Translations under genes and position numbers: made by a program
Notes under the pieces: generated by a model
Databases searched by the model: none
Seen by the model: the letters and a program-made list of their open reading frames with translations, nothing else
Told to the model about the DNA's origin: nothing
Part shown: piece after piece, positions 1 to 5,341 of the stretch
How the letters are laid out: each line of letters begins with the position of its first letter
Numbering within the stretch: the first letter of the stretch is position 1
Origin: Christensenella sp. UBA1431
Lineage (GTDB): Bacteria; Bacillota; Clostridia; Christensenellales; UBA1431
NCBI GenBank assembly: GCA_002329665.1
Contig: DCTV01000003.1
Coordinates: forward strand, 7,761-13,946
Length of the DNA stretch: 6,186 nt
Direction: 5' to 3'

Positions 1-439
1 AGGCGGGCACCGTGATGACGGCGTGCGTCACAGGATCGCCCAGCGCGAATTCAGCGTCCGTTTTGAGCTTTTTGAGGATCATCGCGGAGATTTCCACCGG
101 CGTGTACTCCTCCCCGGCCATCTTCACGCAGATGGCCTCCCGCGAGCCGTCGGACGGCTCCGTGATCTCGTAAAGGTGGCTCTTTTTCACGCTCTCGATC
201 TCCGGGTCCGACGCGGAGCGCCCCATGAGACGCTTGATGGAGATGACGGTGTCCCTGGGCGCAAGCGGCCAGCGGTTCAGGGCCGGCGTCCCGATCAGGA
301 AGTCGTTCTTGTACGCGCCGACGACGGAGCGCGTCATCTGCTCCGCTTCCTTGTTCTGTATGATCTTGCAGCCGCCCGCACCCACGGTCGCCACCACGGA
401 ATTGGTCGTCCCCAGATCGATGCCGATGATCCTGCCCAT
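1..439 (-). CDS. dnaK: DnaK-type Hsp70 chaperone, N-terminal part (cut by window edge)
   Basis: N-terminal 146 residues of an Hsp70 ATPase; the rest lies beyond the left edge. Hsp70s bind exposed hydrophobic peptides in the cytoplasm in an ATP-driven cycle helped by GrpE and a J-protein. Directly visible: the phosphate-1 motif IGIDLGTTNS at residues 5-14, the segment ISIKRLMGR typical of the first lobe, and VTHAVITVPA at the cut end, the usual lead-in to the second lobe motif. The ATG at 437-439 is preceded by a GAGGGGG ribosome site. The family's usual 'TTPS' around residue 40 reads MTRSVVG here, and several loops differ from housekeeping DnaK, so this may be a second, specialised Hsp70. It lies 83 bases downstream of a grpE homologue, which supports the call. 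The symbol marks the family and does not claim it is the main dnaK. Confidence 0.93.
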   Translation of the reverse strand, partial: MGRIIGIDLGTTNSVVATVGAGGCKIIQNKEAEQMTRSVVGAYKNDFLIGTPALNRWPLAPRDTVISIKRLMGRSASDPEIESVKKSHLYEITEPSDGSREAICVKMAGEEYTPVEISAMILKKLKTDAEFALGDPVTHAVITVPA

Positions 440-473
440 GGCTTTTCCCCCTCAAAAAATAAACTATGTCCCG

Positions 474-493
474 CGGGGGAGCGCACTCCCCCG
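474..493 (-). promoter_or_regulatory. Perfect GC-rich hairpin between grpE and dnaK
   Basis: A perfect inverted repeat with 8-base arms (CGGGGGAG / CTCCCCCG) and a 4-base loop sits in the 83-base gap between grpE and dnaK. On the minus strand no U run follows directly (GCGGGACATAG comes next, with a T6 tract about 17 bases on), so it does not look like a standard intrinsic terminator for grpE. It may be an attenuator or an RNA-processing and stability element that changes the grpE:dnaK ratio. That role is inference. Confidence 0.5.
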
Positions 494-522
494 TATTTAC
501 GTCACTACGCCCTAGGCCTGCC

Positions 523-1038
523 CTACTGATTGTTGACCGCCCGCACTTCCGCGCTGCGCAGCAGCCTGCCCTTCCACAGGTACCCCTTTTTGATCTCTTC
601 GAGGATGGCCCCGTTTTCGCGCCCCGGATCCTCCTCGGCTTCCAGCACCTTATGCCACAGCGGGTCCGCTTTTTCCCCGACCATCGTTTCGATCGGGACG
701 ACGTCCCACCCGGACAGCGCCCTAATTAGCATCCTGTACACCGTTTTGAAGCTCGCCGCCCACTTCTTCGCCTGCGGGTCGGCCCCGTTAAGCTTCGGGT
801 TGATGTTTCTCCATACGTTTTCGAACGCGTCCGCCACCTCGATGAAGCTCAGGAGCAGCTTTTTGAAGTCCGATTCGGTCTTTTCCCTGTATTCGTCCGT
901 CTCCTGCCTAAGCACGCTGTAGTCTTTGAGCAGGCGCCTGACGTCCTGTTCTATCTCAAAAAGGGGGTCGAACTCGGCCCTGCCGGGGGTTTCGCATGCG
1001 TCCCCCGCCGACGGATTCGCGGCGCGCGGCCTCTTCAC
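523..1038 (-). CDS. grpE: GrpE-family nucleotide exchange factor
   Basis: A 171-residue protein of normal GrpE size. GrpE dimers release ADP from Hsp70 and so restart its substrate cycle. Residues 25-75 are charged and helical (EIEQDVRRLLKDYSVLRQE...), fitting the long dimer helix. The C-terminal signature is clear: a 'DPLWHKVLEAEE' stretch at 125-136 matching the family's DPxxHEAV, then GAILEEIKKGYLWKGRLLRSAEV at 143-165, the beta-domain that touches Hsp70. The start is GTG at 1036-1038. It overlaps the TGA of the upstream TPR gene (GTGA) and follows AAGGAGA at 1045-1051, so the two genes are very likely translationally coupled. It is divergent: the N-terminal extension is short and the middle contains an unusual Trp-rich segment. 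The Hsp70 gene just downstream is the likely partner. Confidence 0.9.
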   Translation of the reverse strand: MKRPRAANPSAGDACETPGRAEFDPLFEIEQDVRRLLKDYSVLRQETDEYREKTESDFKKLLLSFIEVADAFENVWRNINPKLNGADPQAKKWAASFKTVYRMLIRALSGWDVVPIETMVGEKADPLWHKVLEAEEDPGRENGAILEEIKKGYLWKGRLLRSAEVRAVNNQ

Positions 1039-1646
1039 CGGCCATCTCCTTCGCCTCCTTTGCCCTTCTGGTGCGAAAGCGTGCCGATGAGTATTTTAGC
1101 GTAGCGTTCCAGGCCCGCCTCCAGCCCGCAGTCCAGCGCCTTCCTCAGCGACTTGAGCGCGAGGGCGTTGTTCTTCTTCTTCTGGTACGCCATCGCGAGC
1201 CCCCAGTGCAGGATCGCTCTTTCGGGGTCTATTTCCAGGCCTTTTTTGAACGTATCGACGGCCTTGACGTAGCTCCCGCATTTGTTGTAGAACTCGCCGA
1301 GGTTGAGATAGACGCGCGCGTTGTCCGGGTGTTTCCCGAGCAACTCCTTAAACCCCGCTTCGGCGGTTTCGATCTCCCCCGCCTCATACAGGAGCTGTAT
1401 CTCGCTGATGGCCTTGTCGATCTCTTCGTCTTCGGCCTTCGTGAGCTTCGTCAGATCGCCGAGCATCTCGTCCACGTTCGCGTAGCGCTCCCGCGGGCAC
1501 CTTTCGAGTGCTTTTTTTAGCACATTTTTCAGCTTCGCGGCTGCCTGCTTCGGGAAGTCGAGGACCCTTTCCCTGTCGACGATGACCCTGACGATGCGGG
1601 CGCGTGCGCCTACCGGATTCTTCGAACCGGTGGGATTGGGCGGCAT
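1035..1646 (-). CDS. TPR protein with an apparent Ser/Thr-kinase C-terminal remnant
   Basis: About 203 residues if the ATG at 1644-1646 is used. Residues 79-178 form roughly three tetratricopeptide repeats (YLNLGEFYNKCGSYVKAVDTF and ILHWGLAMAYQKKKNNALAL carry the TPR W/L-G-Y-A pattern), a protein-binding scaffold. Residues 36-68 (AKLKNVLKKALERCPRERYANVDEMLGDL) closely resemble the last helices of bacterial Hanks-type kinases ('LKALEKDPxxRYxSAxEML'). No HRD, DFG or APE kinase motif is visible, so the protein has no catalytic domain. The open frame runs on to 1949, but that stretch lies opposite the 6S RNA and its promoter and has no convincing family resemblance. No good ribosome site precedes 1646, and I saw no clear leftward promoter, so this may be the 3' remnant of a larger kinase-TPR gene. 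It is the first gene of the grpE/dnaK cluster, coupled to grpE. Confidence 0.7.
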   Translation of the reverse strand: MPPNPTGSKNPVGARARIVRVIVDRERVLDFPKQAAAKLKNVLKKALERCPRERYANVDEMLGDLTKLTKAEDEEIDKAISEIQLLYEAGEIETAEAGFKELLGKHPDNARVYLNLGEFYNKCGSYVKAVDTFKKGLEIDPERAILHWGLAMAYQKKKNNALALKSLRKALDCGLEAGLERYAKILIGTLSHQKGKGGEGDGR

Positions 1647-1755
1647 GCGCCGCAACCGGAAACTTTTTGCGGTGCCCGAATAAGATGTTCTTACCGGTGG
1701 CAGAAAATGGCTGATGTTCCCGTCGATATTTGGGCGGCTACAGGCGGCGCAATCA

Positions 1756-1784
1756 TTGACAACGCCGCGCGGATGCACTAGAAT
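1756..1784 (+). promoter_or_regulatory. Sigma-A/sigma-70 type promoter for the 6S RNA transcript
   Basis: TTGACA at 1756-1761, a 17-base spacer, and TAGAAT at 1779-1784 give a near-consensus housekeeping promoter. Transcription should start near 1790-1793. That is about 30 bases before the predicted 6S closing stem, which implies a 5' leader. Confidence 0.8.
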
Positions 1785-1790
1785 AAAGTT

Positions 1791-2000
1791 GCGCTCCCTC
1801 TTGCCGGGAGCAAGACTACGATAAAATCCTGGGGTGTTGGTTACGCTTAGGTTTAATTCCCACATTGTGACTTTGGGAGCAACTGTCCTGTAAAGGAAGT
1901 CAGGCCCTGTTTTTAGGGGGAAGGCTGAGGGCGCAGGCGGAGCACCCACCTGCCTTGAGGCGGGTAATTAAATCAAGTGAACGGCACCGTGGGATTTTTT
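1791..2000 (+). ncRNA. ssrS: Probable 6S RNA (ssrS), with 5' leader
   Basis: 6S RNA imitates an open promoter and binds sigma-70/sigma-A RNA polymerase holoenzyme in stationary phase. Evidence is structural. The 5' strand at 1823-1839 (AAAATCCTGGGGTGTTG) pairs with the 3' strand at 1982-1998 (CGGCACCGTGGGATTTT), giving 16 of 17 pairs including wobbles; four more pairs join 1841-1844 to 1977-1980. The 'GGTGTT...CGGCACC' pair resembles the terminal stem of known 6S RNAs. A short hairpin (CCTGCC TTGA GGCGGG, about 1949-1964) lies on the 3' side of the central region, as in E. coli 6S. The stem ends in T6 (1995-2000), which would act as terminator. The mature core is probably about 1823-1998. The leader from the mapped promoter contains a 6-bp hairpin (1793-1811) and may be trimmed. 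The central bubble was not fully folded by hand. An unrelated structured RNA is the alternative. Confidence 0.72.
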
Positions 2001-2008
2001 GTTTATTA

Positions 2009-2038
2009 TTGACAGGGCAGCCGGGGATTTGTTAAAAT
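2009..2038 (+). promoter_or_regulatory. Promoter of tRNA-Gln
   Basis: TTGACA at 2009-2014, an 18-base spacer, and TAAAAT at 2033-2038 lie just before the tRNA, predicting a start near 2045. The tRNA thus has its own promoter right after the 6S terminator. Confidence 0.75.
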
Positions 2039-2059
2039 ACCAGTTGTCCTTCATAATGT

Positions 2060-2133
2060 AGCGGAATAGTGTAACGGTAGCACCTACGACTCTGACTCGT
2101 ATTGTCTAGGTTCGAATCCTAGTTCCGCTGCCA
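2060..2133 (+). tRNA. tRNA-Gln (anticodon CTG)
   Basis: All arms fold by eye: acceptor AGCGGAA/TTCCGCT, D stem GTGT/GCAC with loop AACGGTA, anticodon stem TACGA/TCGTA with 7-base loop CTCTGAC (anticodon CTG, reads CAG, Gln), and T stem CTAGG/CCTAG with loop TTCGAAT. Discriminator G and CCA are encoded, giving 74 bases. The 3' end faces a degenerate integrase gene whose stop codon lies 70 bases away, so the tRNA 3' half is the likely attachment site of an integrated element. No second copy of the 3' half was seen in the window. Confidence 0.95.
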
Positions 2134-2138
2134 GATAA

Positions 2139-2168
2139 AAAGCCCTAATCATCAGTGTTTAGGGCTTT
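2139..2168. terminator. Bidirectional stem-loop terminator between tRNA-Gln and integrase
   Basis: A perfect 10-base inverted repeat (AAAGCCCTAA / TTAGGGCTTT) with a 10-base loop. On the minus strand the stem runs into TTTTTAT, a good U tract ending integrase transcription. On the plus strand it runs into TTTCCTT, adequate for the tRNA. Confidence 0.8.
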
Positions 2169-2202
2169 CCTTATGCAATAAATTAATGGCTGACCCTTTA
2201 AT

Positions 2203-3368
2203 TTACCCTTTACAGCTTTTGATGCGGTTAATGAAGGTGTCCATGCGTGCCGCGCTATCCTTTTTCATTTGATCCGTTACGTGTCCATAGACATCAAGCG
2301 TAAAGGCCGCTGTATGATGCCCCAGATTCTCCTGGACGGTCTTCACGTCATCCCCGGCCTGTAAGGATGTGACCGCATAAGTATGGCGCAGATCGTGAAA
2401 ACGCGCCTCCGGAATCCCGATGCTTCTGGCAATGGACTTGAAGCGATTATAAACTGTCTGCTTGCGCAAGTGCCCCCTAACTGGTTCGTAAATACAAAGT
2501 TGCCCTCCTGCCATGCCGGGCCTGCAAGTAAGCGCCACTCTGCTTGTAAACGTCGTTGTTCCTGTAAGGTCTTTATTACGAATTGCGCTGGTGTGATGAT
2601 GCGGGGCTTATCATTTTTTAAGCTCGTTAGCTTGTACTCGCCTCTTATGATCTGAAGCTGATGATACAAATGAATTGTACCACGCTGAAAATCTATGCAA
2701 TCCCATGTAAGGCCGAGAATCTCCGCCTGGCGCATGCCGGTAAATAGCGCTGTAACGAACTCACGTTCATACTCCTTGCCTTTGATAGCGTCAAGAAAAC
2801 GCGCGATTTCGGCTTCATCCAAAGGCTTTATCGGGGGTCTTTCCACGCGTGGAAACTTGCAAACGTCAGCTGGATTAAAGCGAATTAGGCTTAGTTCAAC
2901 GGCCTGTTGAAGAGCCCTGTGAAGAACACCGTGTATGTTCTTTATGCTTTTCGGAGATTTCGGTTTAGTGCTGGAATCACCTCGCTGCAAGCTGTTGCAA
3001 AAAGCTTGAATTGAAGGTCCTGTAAGCGCAGTAAGTTTGACGGAGCCGAGAGCAGGTTTTATGATCTTATCAATATGAAGCCTGTACAAGGTCAGCGTGC
3101 TTTCCTTCAGGTGTCCGCAATACTCACCTATCCAGGTATCAAGCTAAGCCCCCAATGTCAGTTTTGAAGGCTCCACGTAAGCCCCTTCATTAATAGCAAC
3201 AGACACCCTGTTGGAGCTTTTGCCGCACTTCCTTCTGCGTTTGACCATAAATGGACTTTTGTATCTGTTTCCCTGTACCCGGGTCGCGCCCCGCTGTATA
3301 GCGTGCCTCCCAACGGCCGTTAGGTCTTTTCGTATACTACCGGAACCCTGTGCGTTACGCTTTGCCAT
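2203..3368 (-). pseudogene. Tyrosine recombinase (phage/ICE integrase), broken by three frameshifts and one amber stop
   Basis: Joined across frames, this is a full-length integrase of about 385 residues. Order: N-terminal arm-binding domain (MAKRNAQGSGSI..., then RPNGRWEARYTAGRDPGTGK), core-binding domain (LTLYRLHIDKIIKPALGSVKL), catalytic domain. Catalytic residues survive: Arg in FTGMRQAEIL (2730-2732), Lys in SLKNDKPRI, His and Arg in FHDLRH (2386-2397), His in LGHHT, and Tyr in DVYGH (2287-2289). Lesions: one A lost in the T run at 3327-3330; one extra G at about 3206-3208, restoring frame; TAG at 3144-3146 between TLGA and LDTWIGEYCG, where relatives have Trp; one G lost in the C run at 2473-2477, between TNQLGG and LRKQTVYNRF. 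The ATG at 3366-3368 still has an AAGGGGAG ribosome site. Integrase beside a tRNA 3' end marks the boundary of an integrated element, which this gene can no longer mobilise unless the lesions are sequencing errors. Confidence 0.92.
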
Positions 3369-3382
3369 GGGACTACTCCCCT

Positions 3383-3432
3383 TTATATTTGCTTGTTACT
3401 CTATTTATTATTGATTGAAGGATTATATTTGC
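3383..3432. repeat. 10-bp direct repeat TTATATTTGC at 3383-3392 and 3423-3432
   Basis: Two identical AT-rich copies lie 40 bases apart, one just upstream of the integrase start and one exactly where the nuclease gene to the right is cut off. It could be a target-site duplication or deletion scar, or chance in AT-rich DNA. Confidence 0.4.
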
Positions 3433-3770
3433 CGGTGTTCGTCCCTCGCGTGCATAACGATCCATATTACAACCTCGGCATCCTTACCCGCTGCATAGGT
3501 AATAGTCTGGCCAAGATGTTTATGGTCGGTTTCTTCTAACTGATTCTCAATGACTATCTTACGGTTTGTCCCGACTTCGCTCGCATAGATATCCACACTA
3601 AACGGTCCGACCGACGACTCCAACTCATCAGGATTAATGTCCATCCCAATTTCCGCACTCAGTTTTGCGATATTTTCTTCTTCCGCCAACCATTTCGAAA
3701 AACCGGAAGCCTCATGCTTCCATACCGTACGCAAATCGTCAATCTTGTCCAGCTTTCCGAGGTTTGCCAT
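3423..3770 (-). pseudogene. PD-(D/E)XK-superfamily nuclease-like protein, 3'-truncated
   Basis: A 115-residue frame starting at ATG 3768-3770, chosen over the upstream ATG at 3818 because GGGAGGAG (3779-3786) stands 8 bases before it. The N-terminal text (GKLDKIDDLRTVWKHEASGFSKWLAEE...) and core FSVDIYA...KIVIENQLEETDHKHLGQTITYA match, from memory, a family of bacterial proteins with a PD-(D/E)XK-like fold. Asp60 and the E75-N-Q77 motif fit its active site, with Gln in the usual Lys place. Relatives continue after 'ARDEHRQ' for well over 100 residues; here a stop follows one codon later, inside the repeat TTATATTTGC. The loss of the C-terminus at an apparent junction beside the integrase suggests a rearrangement remnant. 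The family's role is uncertain; it is often found in accessory regions with restriction genes. It may still be expressed but is probably inactive. Confidence 0.7.
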
Positions 3771-3818
3771 AAGATTGTCTCCTCCCATAAAAACGACTTC
3801 CTGTAGATCTTGACCCAC

Positions 3819-3838
3819 CTATTTAAATTTTCAAATAG
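3819..3838. promoter_or_regulatory. Imperfect AT-rich palindrome upstream of the nuclease remnant
   Basis: CTATTTAAATTTTCAAATAG is a 20-base near-palindrome (9 pairs, one of them a G-T) about 50-70 bases before the start at 3770. The position suits an operator or a promoter-proximal protein site. No convincing -35/-10 pair was found nearby. Confidence 0.3.
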
Positions 3839-3955
3839 CCCCTCATCAACAAATCATAGTGTAAAAACCGTCCTTACATTTCACGTTTTCAAGCAATTCC
3901 CGGACCCGAAGTACTCTTCACTCATATTCTTCAACATAACTTACGTTTTCCCTTC
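3839..3955. other. Unassigned gap between nuclease remnant and recombinase pseudogene
   Basis: No supported gene, RNA or repeat. It lies upstream of the leftward nuclease remnant and downstream of the recombinase remnant. A TATGAT hexamer occurs on the minus strand, without a matching -35 box. Confidence 0.4.
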
Positions 3956-4390
3956 TTAGCACGGATGGGCTTCCCATACGCCCTGAATAAGGTATTGTGA
4001 AACCCCGGTGAAGTCACAATCTTTGATGCTATGCATTTGAGCATGGTACAGCTAATTGCCTTTTCACCGCCTTGACATCCACTCTGGCCTTCCTCCGACT
4101 CTTTCCCTTGCCGCTTTCAGCCCTTCAACAGCCCGCTGAACCGTAAGGTCCCTCTCGAATTGGCTTATCGCAGACAGAACCGGTGTCAAAAGCTTCCTGT
4201 CTGTGTCGCCGTATCGATGTTCCCCTTCAGGCTGACAAGCTGTACTCCACGGTTTTCAAAGCCGTCCGGAAGATTAAGAAGGTCTTTCGTACTCCTCCCT
4301 AACTTCGAAAGGCTTCCCACAACTGGGACATCGCCCTTACGCGCCGCAGTTTCCTTTTAGGTGCAGCCCTATGAGCCTTTGTTCAGTCAT
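3956..4390 (-). pseudogene. Serine recombinase (resolvase/invertase family), heavily degraded
   Basis: No long open frame exists here, but minus-strand fragments align in order with small serine recombinases. MTEQRLIG (start ATG 4388-4390) matches the family start 'LIGYARVS'. The next roughly 55 codons, which include the catalytic Ser, are missing. Then come GDVPVVGSLSKLGRSTKDLL (family 'GDTLVVWKLDRLGRSLKDL') and ENRGVQLVSLKGNIDTATQTG. A one-base loss leads to KLLTPVLSAISQFERDL followed by VEGLKAARERVGGRP. Another one-base loss leads to RVDVKAVKRQLA, and a further shift to LYHAQMHSIKDCDFTGVSQ, the C-terminal DNA-binding helix-turn-helix, ending at 3956. Such enzymes resolve transposon cointegrates or invert DNA. 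Without the catalytic Ser and with at least three frameshifts this copy is dead. It marks a former transposon or plasmid-type module. Confidence 0.85.
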
Positions 4391-4397
4391 TTCCCCA

Positions 4398-4430
4398 GTT
4401 AAACTTTATCTGCCCCCGCGATTGTTTAAC
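4398..4430. repeat. Inverted repeat GTTAAAC / GTTTAAC upstream of the serine recombinase remnant
   Basis: Perfect 7-base arms enclose 19 bases (33 bases in all), 8 bases before the recombinase start codon. Serine resolvases bind inverted half-sites in a res region beside their own gene, so this may be a leftover subsite or operator. The function is inference. Confidence 0.35.
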
Positions 4431-4475
4431 GGCATCGATTCGCCCGTCAAGGTTCGGCTGCCCGCGAACTGATTT

Positions 4476-5318
4476 CTATCTGCCTTCAATTTCCTTTAGG
4501 CTCCTTCCGTTCGTATCTTTCCATGTTTGCGGGCCGCTAGCACTGTAACCAAGAACAAAGCCTGCCGCTGCTGAAGAACTCGAAAACAGAATATCTTCCT
4601 GAACAACCGAATCTATCACTTTTCCATCTTGCTTATACTTTTCAATGGTCTTTAGCATACCCGGGGTTAATGATTTCAGCGCCGGGCTCTTATGTATGGT
4701 CGACCCCTTGAGGACAACAAATCCCTCGGATGTAACTAAGCCTGTTGCTATTAAGCCAGCAACTTTAATATAGAAGTACTGAGATTGATCCTGCCCGGAA
4801 TCATCGGCAACTATAGCCTCAAACACCTTATGTCCTAAGGTGTTGACCATAATCTTGGCGTTGTAAATGAACTCTTCTAATTGTGCTTGTTCCGCTTCAG
4901 AAATGGTTGACCGCGTCGGCGTAGCCGCGTTTTTCACGGTGTATCTATTGCTCTGGGTCGCAATAGCATGAAAACGATTCTCAAGGTATTTGATGTGAGC
5001 CTTATTCAGATTGTCGTCCTTGCTGATGAAAACTATTGCTTCATTCCAATAGTCTTTGCCATCCAAATGCTGTTTTAGCCTTGCAATAATGCTTTCCGCT
5101 TCACCAATGTAAACTACGGGGCGACTTTCGGAATCATCCTTGCCAAAGAGGAAATATATCCCCGGCGAAGAAAGCTCTTGCCTCTTCTCGCTTTCTTTTA
5201 TATGGTTGCGTGGCAGTTTATAGGCGATCCCCGTCCAATTCGAGAGTTCGCAAATCCATCTTCCGTTAGGCGTCCCGTCGACAAGGAACAACTGAATTAT
5301 CTTACCAAACCGCTCCAT
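4476..5318 (-). CDS. GIY-YIG endonuclease-family protein with DUF4357-like C-terminus
   Basis: An intact 280-residue protein. Residues 52-130 form a GIY-YIG nuclease domain: GIY at 53-55, VYIG at 69-72, Arg80 in IIARLKQH, Glu113 in KYLENRFHAIA as the metal-binding acid, and Asn130. These are the residues the fold uses for single-metal DNA strand cleavage. Residues about 195-277 (SEGFVVLKGSTIH..., SSAAAGFVLGYSASGPQTWKD, GRSLKEIE) match the DUF4357 pattern found at the C-terminus of many such proteins; its role is unknown. The ATG at 5316-5318 follows AGGAGG (5324-5329) at ideal spacing. It starts 23 bases after the stop of the Csm6-like gene on the same strand, so the two are probably co-transcribed. 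That context suggests a job in DNA defence, but GIY-YIG/DUF4357 proteins also occur alone and beside restriction systems. No signal peptide or membrane segment. Confidence 0.88.
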   Translation of the reverse strand: MERFGKIIQLFLVDGTPNGRWICELSNWTGIAYKLPRNHIKESEKRQELSSPGIYFLFGKDDSESRPVVYIGEAESIIARLKQHLDGKDYWNEAIVFISKDDNLNKAHIKYLENRFHAIATQSNRYTVKNAATPTRSTISEAEQAQLEEFIYNAKIMVNTLGHKVFEAIVADDSGQDQSQYFYIKVAGLIATGLVTSEGFVVLKGSTIHKSPALKSLTPGMLKTIEKYKQDGKVIDSVVQEDILFSSSSAAAGFVLGYSASGPQTWKDTNGRSLKEIEGR

Positions 5319-5341
5319 ATGAACCTCCTGATGTAATCGCC

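Noticed and set aside
23..529. Plus-strand open frame of 168 codons
   Set aside because: It is a mirror frame of the GC-rich dnaK gene on the other strand, with no ribosome site or protein-like composition.
1647..1949. N-terminal extension of the TPR gene in the same open frame, including a CAAC...-like zinc-ribbon look-alike
   Set aside because: It lies opposite the strong 6S promoter and RNA, shows no convincing family resemblance and has no good ribosome site.
3144..3146. In-frame TAG in the integrase as a possible pyrrolysine or read-through codon
   Set aside because: Three frameshifts in the same gene make simple decay far more likely.
4160..4360. Plus-strand open frame of 66 codons
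   Set aside because: It lies opposite the serine recombinase remnant and has no recognisable features.
4431..4475. Possible terminator after the GIY-YIG gene (TTCGC...GCGAA arms)
   Set aside because: The arms are short, the stem is imperfect and no U tract follows on the minus strand.
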